DNA of 64,000 bases, from positions 434,001 through 498,000 of the forward strand of contig NZ_WWEN01000003.1 of the NCBI RefSeq assembly GCF_009857745.1, read 5' to 3'. The DNA comes from Thalassovita mangrovi (lineage in GTDB: Bacteria; Pseudomonadota; Alphaproteobacteria; Rhodobacterales; Rhodobacteraceae). Each line of letters opens with the position of its first letter. The first letter of the stretch is position 1. Shown here one piece after another: positions 55,625 to 64,000 of the stretch. A program made the position numbers and the translations under genes. The notes beneath the pieces were generated by a model. That model had not been told where the DNA came from. It saw only the letters and a program-made list of their open reading frames with translations, and searched no databases.

Positions 55625-55701
55625 TTGAGGCGACTCGATGGGGGTCTGTCAATCGACGTGTGAAAGAAAAATGACGGCGCCCTGACGGATCGGGCGGATT
55701 T

Positions 55702-56460
55702 TCAGGAAATCCTGAAACTTTCGCCCAGATAGACGCGGCGGACGTTTTCGTTTTCGACCACCTCGCCCGGCGTGCCGGACATCAGCACCTTGCCGTCATG
55801 CAGGATATAAGCGCGATCAACGATTTCCAGAGTCTCGCGCACGTTGTGATCGGTGATCAACACGCCGATGCCGCGTTTCTTCAGGTCGGCCACCAGGTGG
55901 CGGATATCGCCGACGCTGATCGGATCGACCCCGGCAAAGGGTTCGTCGAGCAGCAGGTATTTCGGGTTGGCGGCCAGGCAGCGGGCGATTTCCACCCGCC
56001 GTCTTTCGCCGCCCGACAGCGCCAGCGCGGGGGCGCGGCGCAGGTGTTCGATGGAAAATTCCGACAGCAACTCTTCGAGCCGCTCACGCCGCTTGTGGCG
56101 GTCCTTTTCGGAAATATCCAGCACTGCCGAGATGTTGTCTTCGACACTCAGCCCGCGGAAGATCGACATTTCCTGCGGCAGGTAGCCGATGCCCAGCTTG
56201 GCGCGGCGATACATCGGCAGGTTGGTCACGTCGCGCCCGTCGATCAGCACGTGACCGCCTTCGGGATAGACCAGGCCGCAGACCGCGTAAAAGGTCGTCG
56301 ACTTGCCGCTGCCGTTCGGGCCCAGCAGCGCCACCACTTCGCCGCGGTTCAGTTCCATGCTGAAATCGCGGATCACGACCCGGGTCTTGTAGCTTTTGCG
56401 CAGGTTGCGCACGACCAGGCCGGAATCGCCTTCGGTCACGGTCAGATCGGGCGCCGCCAT
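55702..56460 (-). CDS. lptB: LPS export ABC transporter ATPase
   Basis: Energises LPS extraction by LptFG. 252 residues. Walker [10 protein letters not shown] near residue 47, signature [12 protein letters not shown] near 148, Walker [11 protein letters not shown] near 170, switch His in [10 protein letters not shown]. The order rnd-lptC-lptA-lptB on the minus strand is a compact operon (gaps of 4-9 bases, with rnd and lptC 25 apart). lptFG are not in the window. Confidence 0.97.
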   Translation of the reverse strand: MAAPDLTVTEGDSGLVVRNLRKSYKTRVVIRDFSMELNRGEVVALLGPNGSGKSTTFYAVCGLVYPEGGHVLIDGRDVTNLPMYRRAKLGIGYLPQEMSIFRGLSVEDNISAVLDISEKDRHKRRERLEELLSEFSIEHLRRAPALALSGGERRRVEIARCLAANPKYLLLDEPFAGVDPISVGDIRHLVADLKKRGIGVLITDHNVRETLEIVDRAYILHDGKVLMSGTPGEVVENENVRRVYLGESFRIS

Positions 56461-56464
56461 TGGA

Positions 56465-56953
56465 TCACTCCTTGGGTTGCAGCGTGGTTTTCACACGCCC
56501 GCCGACCTGCGCCGTGCCGGCGTTGAGATCGATGTTGATCCGGTCGCCCGACATCACGTTGGGCCCCTGGCTCAGCAGCACCGAACCCAGCAGCAAAACC
56601 ATGCCCGCATCGACATCGTATTCGGCGGTCTGCGCCTCGGCCGCGTCTGCGCCGCTGACCAGCGTCACGCCGCCCGTCGCTTCGAGCTTGGAAATCCGGC
56701 TGTCGTCTTCCTTGTAGATCACCAGCACGTTGTCGGCATTGATGATCATGTCGCCCTGGGTGACGACCACATTGCCGATAAAGGTCGCGGTGCCGTCTTT
56801 CTGGCTGACCGACAGTTTGTCGGCGACGACTTCCACCGGCAGGTCGGTGTTCTGCCGTGCCTTGCCGAACGCCACATCCTCGGCCAGCGCAGGCAGCGCG
56901 GGCGCGATCAGGAACATGCACAAGGTGAAAGCGGTCAGTCGTGAAAATCGCAC
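56465..56953 (-). CDS. lptA: LPS periplasmic transport protein LptA
   Basis: Forms the periplasmic bridge for LPS. 162 residues. A signal peptide ([21 protein letters not shown]) is followed by the OstA-like beta-jellyroll: [21 protein letters not shown] and GNAGTAQ-like end [10 protein letters not shown]. Four bases separate its stop from the lptB start. Upstream neighbour lptC is 9 bases away. Confidence 0.94.
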   Translation of the reverse strand: MRFSRLTAFTLCMFLIAPALPALAEDVAFGKARQNTDLPVEVVADKLSVSQKDGTATFIGNVVVTQGDMIINADNVLVIYKEDDSRISKLEATGGVTLVSGADAAEAQTAEYDVDAGMVLLLGSVLLSQGPNVMSGDRINIDLNAGTAQVGGRVKTTLQPKE

Positions 56954-56962
56954 GGGAGCATC

Positions 56963-57568
56963 CTATTCTTGCGGTTGATATACCAGCTTTACGCCGTTTG
57001 TGAAAAGCAAATGGATCTCGTCGCTGTCGGGATCGGTGGTGAGCTGCATTTTCCCCGCCTCGATGGTTCCCGGCGGGCCTTCGCCCGAGACCGGACCATC
57101 GGTTTCCGCCTCGATGGCGCTGAGCTTGGTCTTCAGGTTTTCGCTGCGGATGGTGTAGCCGGTCGAGCTGGTGATCACCACGCCGCCCATCAGTTCTGCC
57201 TCTTCCTGTTGCGTGTTCAGCAGCGCGCTGCTGGCCTGGAAAGAGATATGCGCTCCGGTGGTCAGATCAATCTCGGCCTTGAGATTGCTGGCATGGGCGA
57301 CATTGGCGATTTCGGCGTCGGGCTGCGCGGTTTCGGCGGTGAAGGAAATCAGATCGCCCTGCGGGGTGGCCCCGGCGAAGCGCGGGGCGGAAATGATTTC
57401 TTCCTTCACGCGTTCCTTCAGCTCGATCTGGGAAAACGGCAATTCGCCGCTGTGATCGCGCCCACGCGACAGCAGGAACAGAGTCGACAACAGCGCCAGC
57501 GCCGCCAGCGGCAGCAGGATCTTAAGCCAGGCGATCAGCCTTGAATGGAAACCGTCGCGCGATGCCAT
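56963..57568 (-). CDS. lptC: LPS export system protein LptC
   Basis: About 201 residues. One membrane anchor near the N-terminus (LIAWLKILLPLAALALLSTLF), then an LptC domain (SELPFSQIELKERVKEEI-like start, GGVVITSSTGYTIRSENL in the middle). It passes LPS from LptBFG to LptA. The start is the ATG ending at 57568 (MASRDGFHSRL); the frame is open to 57646 inside rnd. Signal before the ATG is weak (GGCGGAC). Confidence 0.9.
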   Translation of the reverse strand: MASRDGFHSRLIAWLKILLPLAALALLSTLFLLSRGRDHSGELPFSQIELKERVKEEIISAPRFAGATPQGDLISFTAETAQPDAEIANVAHASNLKAEIDLTTGAHISFQASSALLNTQQEEAELMGGVVITSSTGYTIRSENLKTKLSAIEAETDGPVSGEGPPGTIEAGKMQLTTDPDSDEIHLLFTNGVKLVYQPQE

Positions 57569-57593
57569 TTTTGTCCGCCGCTCGGGGCCCAGG

Positions 57594-58205
57594 TCAGTGG
57601 GCGAAAATGTCGATCTCGGGCCAGCCGGCCAGGTCCAGCTTGGCACGGGTCGGCAGGAAATCGAAACACGATTGCGCCAGCTCGACCCGGCCTTCGCGTT
57701 CCAGCATACGGTCCAGTTCGGTTTTCAGCCGGTGCAGGTACAAAACGTCCGACGCGGCATAGTCGAGCTGCGCCGAGGTCAGATCGGGCGCGCCCCAGTC
57801 CGACATCTGCTGCTGCTTGGAAATGTCGGTGGACAGCAATTCGCCCAGCAGGTTCTTCAGCCCGTGCCGGTCGGTATAGGTGCGCACCAGTTTCGACGCG
57901 ATCTTGGTGCAATAGACCGGCGCGGTCAGCGCCCCGAAGGCGTTGTAGAGCGCGGCGATGTCGAACCGCCCGAAATGGAACAGTTTCAGCACCTCGGGGT
58001 TTTCCAGCATCCGGCACAGGTTCGGCGCCGCCGTCTGGCCCTTTTCGATCTGCACGATATGGGCATTGCCGTCGCCGCCGGACATCTGCACCACGCACAG
58101 CCGGTCGCGATGCGGGTTCAGCCCCATGGTTTCGCAATCGATCGCCACGACAGGACCAAGGTCCAGCCCGTCCGGCAGGTCGTTCAGGTAAAGATGGTTC
58201 GCCAT
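57594..58205 (-). CDS. RNase D-like 3'-5' exonuclease (short form)
   Basis: 203 residues, only the DEDD exonuclease domain. Exo I is VAIDCETMGL (D and E), Exo II FHFGRFDIAALYN, Exo III LDYAASDVLYL with the Y...D of the DEDDy group. The HRDC domain of full RNase D is absent, so it belongs to the short form common in alphaproteobacteria. Likely trims structured RNAs. First gene of the lptC-lptA-lptB transcript unit. Confidence 0.9.
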   Translation of the reverse strand: MANHLYLNDLPDGLDLGPVVAIDCETMGLNPHRDRLCVVQMSGGDGNAHIVQIEKGQTAAPNLCRMLENPEVLKLFHFGRFDIAALYNAFGALTAPVYCTKIASKLVRTYTDRHGLKNLLGELLSTDISKQQQMSDWGAPDLTSAQLDYAASDVLYLHRLKTELDRMLEREGRVELAQSCFDFLPTRAKLDLAGWPEIDIFAH

Positions 58206-58593
58206 GGTGGTTCCTTCTGCGCCCCGCGCGGGGGTGACGATTCGAAAACTTGGGCGGTTTGGGGGAAATTCAGGGCCGGAACCGCCAGATTTGAAAGGGT
58301 TCTAGGGCATTTCGCGGGGCTTTGCCAAGCAGGGGCGGGGATTCGAATCGCGATTCCCTGCCGATGGAACGGCCAATACCAAGGTCCTGACGGGAAATTG
58401 ACGCCGTTTTCGGCGGGTGAGCGGAAAAATTCGCAAATCAATATATTTTACAAATCATTGTTTTGTATGAGAAAAAACTTCTAAAAACGCGCCTTAGTCA
58501 GGCGGAATCTGTCAAAAGTATGTATTCCCATACCATTAACCGGATATTCGGCGGTCCGTGCTTCAAGGTAAAAACGATACCAAGGTACTGGTG
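58206..58593. other. Gene-free region upstream of rnd
   Basis: No gene supported. It contains a short hairpin CGCCG-TTTT-CGGCG near 58403, an A/T-rich block at 58430-58500, and a small inverted repeat GTATG...CATAC at 58518-58533. It also holds two copies of CAAGGTA 17 bases apart (58564 and 58581). It probably includes the rnd promoter on one strand and the small-RNA promoter on the other. Confidence 0.4.
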
Positions 58594-58629
58594 ATGAGTT
58601 CCTTTGTTCTAAGTAAGCGTAACGAGTAG
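58594..58629 (+). CDS. Possible 11-codon reading frame before the candidate small RNA hairpin
   Basis: ATG at 58594 gives MSSFVLSKRNE, then two stops in a row (TAG TAA). AAGG lies 8 bases before the ATG. Too short to judge by composition. The tandem stops and the ribosome-binding signal make it worth noting. It may be a leader peptide or chance. Confidence 0.3.
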   Translation: MSSFVLSKRNE

Positions 58630-58634
58630 TAAAG

Positions 58635-58718
58635 AGTTGTAGGAGCGCGAGTAGAAAACACGTCTAGGCAGTCAACCGTTGTTTTCGATGTCCCCCAAAA
58701 ATCCTCGCGCTCCTTTTT
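58635..58718 (+). ncRNA. Candidate small RNA with long closing stem and U run
   Basis: AGGAGCGCGAG (58641-58651) pairs perfectly with CTCGCGCTCCT (58704-58714), closing about 50 bases, and TTTTT follows. Inside, GAAAACA (58654-58660) pairs with TGTTTTC (58680-58686). There is no long reading frame. The 5' end is undefined and may lie upstream of 58594. A T/C-rich stretch with a near-repeat (TTTTTCTCTCT twice) follows, up to a second terminator. I cannot assign it to a known RNA family. Confidence 0.5.
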
Positions 58719-58758
58719 CTCTCTCATCAGTTCTGTTTTTCTCTCTGATGTCCAAAGG

Positions 58759-58790
58759 CCCCGGCGTTTATCGCCGGGGTTCTTTCTTTT
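58759..58790 (+). terminator. Second intrinsic terminator after the small RNA region
   Basis: CCCCGGCG (58759-58766), TTTAT, CGCCGGGG (58772-58779), then TTCTTTCTTTT. Reads on the plus strand, where no protein gene precedes it, which supports a non-coding transcript there. Confidence 0.75.
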
Positions 58791-58817
58791 GGCGATGGTG
58801 CTGAGGGCCTGATCGGC

Positions 58818-58847
58818 AAAAAAAGACCCGGTGCACGGGGCACCGGG
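58818..58847 (-). terminator. Intrinsic terminator of the LuxR-type response regulator gene
   Basis: On the minus strand CCCGGTGC / GCACCGGG (58827-58834 with 58840-58847) is followed by TCTTTTTTT. Confidence 0.85.
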
Positions 58848-58873
58848 CGTTACAGTCGGCGGGGAAAAAGGGA

Positions 58874-59488
58874 TCAGACCAGGCCGTAATCGCGCGCCAG
58901 CAGCGCCGCCTGGGTGCGGTTCTGCACGTTCAGCTTCTTGTTGATCAGGGTGACGAACTGTTTCACCGTGGTTTCCTGGATGCCCAGGTCGCGGGCGATA
59001 TGCTTGTTCGTCTTGCCGGTGGCGAGTTCCCGCAGGATTTCGGTTTCGCGCTTCGACAGGTTTTCGAAGAAGGGATTTTCCGGCTGGTCGTCGGGTGATT
59101 CGAACAATTCGTCCGGCAGGTGCTTGCCGCCCATGGCGAGGTATTTCAGCGTGTGGGCGAAATAATCGGGCGTGGCGGATTTCGAAATGATCCCCGAGGC
59201 GCCCATGCGGATCGCCTCCAGCGCGTCGGAACGCGGGATCTGCCCCGACATCAGCGCCACATGATCGGTATTCGGCGCCGCCAGAACCTGGCGCAAGCCG
59301 GCCAGACCGTTCATGCCGGGCATCATGTAGTCGAGAACCACCAGATCGTACTGGGCGCCGTTTTCGATGATCTGCATGGCGGCGGGCAGGGTCCCGGCCT
59401 TGTCCACCTTCATGCTGCCGTCATGCGACAGGAAGGTCACCAGCATTTCGAGAAGGAGAAGATGATCGTCGGCCAAGAGAACGCGCAT
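58874..59488 (-). CDS. Response regulator with LuxR-type DNA-binding domain
   Basis: About 204 residues. Receiver domain: acidic pair ADDH at 6-9, phospho-acceptor Asp53 in LVVLDYMMPG, Ser in ALMSGQ, Lys in ISKSA. From about 140 a LuxR/NarL helix-turn-helix: LSKRETEILRELATGKTNK and LGIQETTVKQFV. Activated by an unknown sensor kinase; none is adjacent. I use the ATG ending at 59488 (MRVLLADDH); the frame is open to 59521. It ends before a strong terminator. Confidence 0.92.
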   Translation of the reverse strand: MRVLLADDHLLLLEMLVTFLSHDGSMKVDKAGTLPAAMQIIENGAQYDLVVLDYMMPGMNGLAGLRQVLAAPNTDHVALMSGQIPRSDALEAIRMGASGIISKSATPDYFAHTLKYLAMGGKHLPDELFESPDDQPENPFFENLSKRETEILRELATGKTNKHIARDLGIQETTVKQFVTLINKKLNVQNRTQAALLARDYGLV

Positions 59489-59730
59489 GAGCGAATATTT
59501 CCCGCCTTTCCTGATTACCAAGACAACTTTTTACCGGAATCAGCTTACCCGTTTTGTGCAGTTGACGGAACTGCGGCGGGCTTTGAAAATCGCATGAAAT
59601 CAGGGTTATAAGTTCGTGTGCCGCGCACTAAGTGATGGCGAAACACGACTTAAGGCTAGTTTTCTGTGCGAAAGGCGAAGCCACTTTTGGGTGTTTCGCC
59701 TCTCCACTTGTCGCCTAAAGCACGAATCGC

Positions 59731-60537
59731 CTAATTCCCCCGGAATTTTGCCGGGCGTTTTTCGAAGAAGGAATCGATGCCCTCGTCGAAATCCTCGGAG
59801 GTATAGAGGATCGCCTGGGTGTCGCGTTCGGCAGCTAGGTAATCGTCGAATCCCATCGGCAGCCGGGCCAGCAATTGCTTGGTATAGCTGTTGGTCAGCG
59901 GCGCGCCTTGGGCGATTTCCTCGGCCAGCGCCAGTGAGTGGGCCAGCGTCGCACCGTCTTCGGCGATGTCTTCCACCGCGCCCCAGTCCTGCGCCGTGCG
60001 CGCGTCGATGGTGCGGCGGGTGAAGGCCAGCCACTTGGTCCGGCCCATGCCGATCCGGGCGCTCAGCGTGTGCAGCGATCCCAGGTCGGGGATCAGCCCC
60101 AGCTTGCCGAAGGGCAGTGAAAACTTTGCCTCCGGCGCTGCCACCACGATATCGCAGGCCGCCGCCAACGACATGCCCGCGCCGACGCACCAGCCTTCGA
60201 CGGCCGCGACGACGGGTTTGGGCCCCTGCACAATCACACGCATTAGGTCGGCGGCGTCATTCATCCGTTCGCGCCCGGCGACCGAGGTGATCCCCTTCAT
60301 CGTGGACAGGTCGCCGCCGGCGCTGAAATTGCCCTGCGCGCCGCAGATCACGATCACCCGCACCGTGTCGTCGCGCATCGCCTGTTGCAGCAGATCCTTC
60401 AGCGCCCCGCGCAGATCCGGTGACAGCGCGTTGCGCCGCTTCGGCTGGTTCAGCCAGATCAGCCGCGTCGCGCCCAGCGATACGGGAACGCACAATCCGT
60501 CGTCGGCGCCGGGTTCGGCCGGGATGGGCAGGGTCAT
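59731..60537 (-). CDS. Enoyl-CoA hydratase/isomerase family protein
   Basis: About 268 residues, crotonase fold. Oxyanion-hole segments FSAGGDLS near residue 78 and EGWCVGAGMSLAAACDIVVA near 120, then GKLGLIPDLGSLHTL. The Glu at the usual hydratase position is not obvious (PDLGS), so it may be an isomerase or another crotonase. The start is the ATG ending at 60537 with GAGGAGG upstream. The substrate is unknown. It is downstream of the IclR gene on the same strand by 62 bases. Confidence 0.85.
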   Translation of the reverse strand: MTLPIPAEPGADDGLCVPVSLGATRLIWLNQPKRRNALSPDLRGALKDLLQQAMRDDTVRVIVICGAQGNFSAGGDLSTMKGITSVAGRERMNDAADLMRVIVQGPKPVVAAVEGWCVGAGMSLAAACDIVVAAPEAKFSLPFGKLGLIPDLGSLHTLSARIGMGRTKWLAFTRRTIDARTAQDWGAVEDIAEDGATLAHSLALAEEIAQGAPLTNSYTKQLLARLPMGFDDYLAAERDTQAILYTSEDFDEGIDSFFEKRPAKFRGN

Positions 60538-60599
60538 CGGTTTATCCTCCTCTTTGCCGGGCATTGGTCGCATGAGGGGGCGATGCCGCACAAGACCGT

Positions 60600-61382
60600 T
60601 CAGCGCGCCGGGGGACGGCCGCCCAGGACCTCGGTCAGTTCATCGGCCAGCCGCATCACCACCGCGCCGGTTTCCGCCACCTTTTCCGGCGTCATCCGCG
60701 CTGCGAGCCCGGACACGGAAATGGCGCAGGCTGCTTCGCCCTGCGGCCCCCAGACCACGGCGGCGACGCAGCGCAGGCCCAGTACGAATTCTTCGTCATC
60801 CAGCGCGAATCCGCGGTCGCGAATCCGGGCGATTTCGTTGTGTACCGCGTCGCGGCTGGTCAGGCTGTGCGCCGTCATCGCGCGCAGTCCGTGGCGGTCG
60901 ATGATGCGGTCGATGGCGTCGTCTTCCCAGGTCGCCAGGATCGCCTTGCCCATGCCGGAACACATCACCGGCACCCGCCCGCCGGGGGGCGATATCGCGC
61001 GCATGATTTCGCGGCTTTCCACCTGGGATATGGTGACGACCTCACCATCCTCGATCACGCCCAGATTAGCGGTTTCGCGGGTGATATCGCGCAACCGGCG
61101 CAGGAAGGGCAGGGCGGGGGCGACGAAGCTGCGCTGCTTGGCATAGGCCGATCCGACGGCAAAGGCCTGTTGCCCGATATGCCAGCGGCCGCTGGCGGCA
61201 TCCGACTGCACGAAACCGCGCTGTTCCAGCGTGGTCAGCAAACGGTGTGTGGTGGACACGGCCAGACCCGCCTCCTTCGCAAGGTCAGACAGCCGCGCGC
61301 CATCGCTGACCTGCGCGATCCGTTCCAGCAGTTCCAGCGCCCGGTGCACCGATTGAACGCCGCCTGTTTGCTTCTCTGCCAT
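60600..61382 (-). CDS. IclR-family transcriptional regulator, probably controlling glcB
   Basis: 260 residues. N-terminal winged helix: [21 protein letters not shown] (about 30-50). C-terminal effector domain with [14 protein letters not shown] and [14 protein letters not shown]. IclR members bind small carboxylates; glyoxylate or a related C2 acid is likely because malate synthase is divergent from it (inference). I use the ATG ending at 61382 (AAAGG before it); another ends at 61397. A perfect palindrome TTTTCCA-N5-TGGAAAA lies 29 bases upstream. Confidence 0.9.
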   Translation of the reverse strand: MAEKQTGGVQSVHRALELLERIAQVSDGARLSDLAKEAGLAVSTTHRLLTTLEQRGFVQSDAASGRWHIGQQAFAVGSAYAKQRSFVAPALPFLRRLRDITRETANLGVIEDGEVVTISQVESREIMRAISPPGGRVPVMCSGMGKAILATWEDDAIDRIIDRHGLRAMTAHSLTSRDAVHNEIARIRDRGFALDDEEFVLGLRCVAAVVWGPQGEAACAISVSGLAARMTPEKVAETGAVVMRLADELTEVLGGRPPAR

Positions 61383-61390
61383 GACATGCC

Positions 61391-61429
61391 TTTCCATTTT
61401 CGGAAGACACTTTTCCACGATATGGAAAA
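61391..61429. promoter_or_regulatory. Palindromic operator between iclR and glcB
   Basis: TTTTCCAcgataTGGAAAA (61411-61429) is a perfect inverted repeat. Half-sites TTTCC (61391) and GGAA (61402) precede it and may form a second, looser site. TTGACA (61432-61437) directly follows on the plus strand. IclR-family sites typically use TGGAAA/TTTCCA half-sites, so this is a strong candidate for the binding site of the adjacent IclR protein. Confidence 0.6.
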
Positions 61430-61499
61430 CTTTGACAAGGGGCGAGACGGCATCCCGTGGTATTCTTATTCTGCGCGCAATCATGAAAGGAGAGTCGCG

Positions 61500-63656
61500 A
61501 TGACTGATTACGTGACCCGCGCCGGGATTCAGGTGGCCAGCGAACTGGCTGAACTGGTAGAAACGCAGATCCTGCCCGATCTGGGGCTGGAGGCCGAAAC
61601 GGTCTGGGCAGGCTATGCAAAGATGCTGGCCGATCTGGCGCCGGAAAACCGCCGCCTGCTGGAGGTCCGCGAAGACCTGCAGAAACAGATCGACGACTGG
61701 CTGGCCGCCCGCAAGGGGCAGGACTGGGATAACGACGCCTACCAGGCGTTCCTGCGCGAAATCGGATACCTGGTGCCCGAGGGCGAGGATTTCGAAATCA
61801 CCACCGGAAACGTGGATGACGAAATCGCCCGTGTCGCGGGCCCGCAGCTGGTGGTGCCGGTGATGAACGCGCGTTTCGCGCTGAACGCTGCGAATGCGCG
61901 TTGGGGATCGCTCTATGACGCTCTGTACGGCACCGACGCCCTGCCGGGCGCGCCGGAAGGGACCGGTTACGATCCCAAGCGCGGTGCACAGGCGGTGGCC
62001 TGGGCCGCGGATTTCCTCGACAAGGCGGTGCCGCTGGTCGGCGCGTCGCATAAGGACGTGACCGCCTATCAGCGCAATGGCGCTGAACTGTCGGCGATGA
62101 TCGACGGGCGTGACGTGCCCTTCGCCGATCCGGCCGCTTTCGTGGGCTATACCGAAGACGGCGACAAGGCGTCTTACATGCTGCGCCATAACGGCATGCA
62201 TATCGAGCTGCTGATCGACCCGTCGCACCCGGTGGGGTCCACCCATCCGGCCGGCCTGCGCGACGTGGTGCTGGAAAGTGCGCTGACCGCGATCCAGGAT
62301 TGCGAAGACAGCGTCGCGGCGGTGGATGCCGAGGACAAAACGGATGTCTACGCCAAGTGGCTTGGCCTGATGAAGGGCGATCTGGCCGAGACCTTCGAGA
62401 AGGGCGGCAAGCAGATGACCCGCCGCCTGGCCGAGGACAAGGTGCTGACCGCGCCGGACGGTTCCACGCTGACCCTGCAGGGCCGCGCGCTGCTGCTGGT
62501 GCGCAACGTGGGTCACCTGATGACCACCGACGCGGTGCTGATGGATGGCCAGGAAACCCCCGAAGGGATGCTGGACGCGCTGATCACCGTGGCCTGCGCC
62601 ATGCATGACCTGAAGAAGACCGAAGGACCGCGCAATTCGCGCGCCGGATCGGTCTACGTGGTGAAGCCGAAGATGCACGGCCCCGAGGAAGTGGCCTTCG
62701 CCAATACCATGTATGGCCGGGTCGAAGACATCCTTGGCCTGCCCGCCAACACCGTCAAGCTGGGCGTGATGGACGAGGAACGCCGTACCTCGGCCAACCT
62801 CAAGGAATGTATCCGCGCGGTGAAGGACCGTCTGGTCTTCATCAACACCGGCTTCCTGGACCGGACCGGCGACGAGATCCATACCAGCATGAAGGCCGGG
62901 CCGTTCATTCCCAAGGGCGAGATGAAGGATGCCGGTTGGCTGTCCGCCTATGAGGACGGCAACGTCGATACCGGTCTTGCGACCGGCATGCAGGGCAAGG
63001 GCCAGATCGGTAAGGGCATGTGGGCGAAACCCGATGCGATGGCCGAAATGCTGGAGGCCAAGATCGGCCACCCGATGGCCGGCGCCAACACCGCATGGGT
63101 GCCGTCGCCCACCGCCGCGACGCTGCACGCCACCCATTATCACCAGGTCGACGTTTTCGCCCGTCAGGACGAAATCAAGGATCGCGCAGCGGCCAGCCGC
63201 GACGCGCTGCTGACCCCGCCGCTGCTGGCGGGCCGCAACCTGACCGAAGACGAGGTGCGCCGCGACGTGGACAACAACTGCCAGGGCATCCTGGGCTATG
63301 TTGTGCGCTGGATCGACCAGGGCGTGGGCTGTTCCAAGGTGCCCGACATCAACGATGTGGGCCTGATGGAAGACCGCGCGACGCTGCGGATTTCGTCGCA
63401 ATACCTGGCGAACTGGCTGATGCACGGCCTGGTGACCGAGGATCAGGTGATGGAAAGCCTCAAGCGCATGGCGCTGGAAGTGGACCGCCAGAACGCGGGC
63501 GATGCGGCCTATACGCCGATGGCCCCGGGGTATGACGGCGTGGCCTTTGCCGCCGCCTGCGACCTGATCTTCAAGGGTGCGGAACAGCCTTCGGGCTATA
63601 CCGAGCCGGTTCTGCATGCCCGCCGCCGCGAAGCCAAGGCGCAACAAGGAGCGTAA
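61500..63656 (+). CDS. glcB: Malate synthase G
   Basis: Condenses glyoxylate with acetyl-CoA to malate in the cytosol. 718 residues, the length of the monomeric G form. The core has [30 protein letters not shown], then [23 protein letters not shown], and [13 protein letters not shown]; catalytic Arg, Glu and Asp residues of the family lie in these blocks. The ATG at 61500 has GGAGAG before it. Controlled probably by the divergent IclR protein. The GlcG-like gene follows with overlapping stop/start (TAATG). Confidence 0.97.
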   Translation: MTDYVTRAGIQVASELAELVETQILPDLGLEAETVWAGYAKMLADLAPENRRLLEVREDLQKQIDDWLAARKGQDWDNDAYQAFLREIGYLVPEGEDFEITTGNVDDEIARVAGPQLVVPVMNARFALNAANARWGSLYDALYGTDALPGAPEGTGYDPKRGAQAVAWAADFLDKAVPLVGASHKDVTAYQRNGAELSAMIDGRDVPFADPAAFVGYTEDGDKASYMLRHNGMHIELLIDPSHPVGSTHPAGLRDVVLESALTAIQDCEDSVAAVDAEDKTDVYAKWLGLMKGDLAETFEKGGKQMTRRLAEDKVLTAPDGSTLTLQGRALLLVRNVGHLMTTDAVLMDGQETPEGMLDALITVACAMHDLKKTEGPRNSRAGSVYVVKPKMHGPEEVAFANTMYGRVEDILGLPANTVKLGVMDEERRTSANLKECIRAVKDRLVFINTGFLDRTGDEIHTSMKAGPFIPKGEMKDAGWLSAYEDGNVDTGLATGMQGKGQIGKGMWAKPDAMAEMLEAKIGHPMAGANTAWVPSPTAATLHATHYHQVDVFARQDEIKDRAAASRDALLTPPLLAGRNLTEDEVRRDVDNNCQGILGYVVRWIDQGVGCSKVPDINDVGLMEDRATLRISSQYLANWLMHGLVTEDQVMESLKRMALEVDRQNAGDAAYTPMAPGYDGVAFAAACDLIFKGAEQPSGYTEPVLHARRREAKAQQGA

Positions 63657-63658
63657 TG

Positions 63659-64000
63659 ATGATTACCGTAACCAGACTGGATTGCGCCGACGCGCGCGTG
63701 ATGATCGAAGGCGCCCGCGCCAAGGCCGATGAGATCGGGGTGCCGATGTGCATCGCGATCACCGACGACGCCGGCAACCTGATCGCGTTCGAGCGGATGG
63801 ATGGCGGCAAGGTGACCTCGACCACCATCGCGATCGACAAGAGTTTCACCGCCTCGGGCGCGAAGAAGGCGACCCATGAATACGGCGCGGCAGCCCAGCC
63901 GGGCGCGCCGGCCTATGGCATCGGGTCGGCTATCGGTGGCCGCTTGATGGTGGTGGGCGGCGGCCTGCCGGTCTTCGTGAACGGCGACTGCGTCGGCGGC
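63659..64000 (+). CDS. GlcG/HbpS-family heme-binding-like protein, 3' end outside window
   Basis: 114 residues are visible, starting MITVTRLDCADARVMIEGAR, open to the window edge. The pattern AKADEIGVPMCIAITDDAGN and GGRLMVVGGGLPVF is that of the GlcG/HbpS domain. Its function is unclear: a heme or cobalamin binder, or a partner of glycolate/propanediol metabolism. The ATG at 63659 has AAGGAG 7 bases upstream; an ATG at 63656 overlaps the glcB stop. The glcB-glcG pairing is known from the glycolate locus. Confidence 0.85.
   Translation, partial: MITVTRLDCADARVMIEGARAKADEIGVPMCIAITDDAGNLIAFERMDGGKVTSTTIAIDKSFTASGAKKATHEYGAAAQPGAPAYGIGSAIGGRLMVVGGGLPVFVNGDCVGG

Noticed and set aside
60600-63647. 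1015-codon minus-strand frame covering glcB and iclR
   Set aside because: Only the last 260 codons are the real IclR gene; the rest is a glcB shadow.

Overview
The window is a single, densely coded, GC-rich bacterial chromosome segment. Its gene content and protein sequences point to a marine-type Rhodobacteraceae (Roseobacter-group) alphaproteobacterium. The clues are the GlcB/IclR/GlcG set, the rimP-nusA-ylxR(L7Ae)-infB order, the ppi-argJ-mutT operon facing secA, an lptC-lptA-lptB-hpf-ptsN block without rpoN, alphaproteobacterial sigma-32 promoter signatures, and roseobacter-style glycosyltransferases and sulfotransferases. I see no rRNA, tRNA, CRISPR array, insertion sequence, phage or plasmid gene. 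Both ends are cut: the window opens inside a malic enzyme gene and closes inside a GlcG/HbpS-like gene.

Layout. 1-9 kb: central metabolism and repair (malic enzyme, PfkB kinase, MsrA, a sulfotransferase-like protein, an SCP2 protein, ArgG, a low-GC membrane protein of unknown role, threonine deaminase, an HPt protein, Nudix). 9-15 kb: hslO (Hsp33) behind a recognisable sigma-32 promoter and overlapping a CoA-Nudix gene and the CCA enzyme, then an ABC exporter and an rRNA methyltransferase. 15-18.5 kb: envelope genes (two L,D-transpeptidases, a CAP lipoprotein, a fatty-acid desaturase, a 60-residue exported peptide). 18.5-24.5 kb: hemH with a degenerate methyltransferase, comF, grxC, a nitrilase-type amidase, MarR, ubiG and pip. 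24.5-30.3 kb: a translation/transcription operon (rimP, nusA, ylxR, infB) preceded by a two-hairpin leader ending in an intrinsic terminator, with a 45-residue orphan protein convergent to infB. 30.4-38.6 kb: mutT, argJ, a parvulin, secA and two exported proteins. 38.6-44.5 kb: radC, an exported FmdE-like protein, dnaJ, dnaK (sigma-32 promoter) and alkB.

44.6-54.4 kb is the most distinctive part. It holds an ABC-2 polysaccharide-type permease, a PAP phosphatase (CysQ), GalU, four glycosyltransferases (GT2, GT4, GT2/GT92-like, GT14-like) and a large protein with two sulfotransferase-like segments. GalU supplies UDP-glucose, the glycosyltransferases build the glycan, the sulfotransferase would decorate it from PAPS, and CysQ would remove the inhibitory by-product PAP. 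My inference is a sulfated surface-polysaccharide locus.

54.4-58.2 kb carries the ptsN/hpf/lptBAC/rnd block on the minus strand. It is followed by a 668-base gap with a candidate small RNA and an 11-codon reading frame. 58.8-64 kb holds a LuxR-type response regulator, an enoyl-CoA hydratase, and a divergent iclR/glcB pair sharing a perfect palindromic operator, with a GlcG-like gene behind glcB. The items I would check first are the small RNA at about 58.6 kb, the sulfated-glycan locus, the rimP leader, the iclR-glcB operator and the exported FmdE-like protein.
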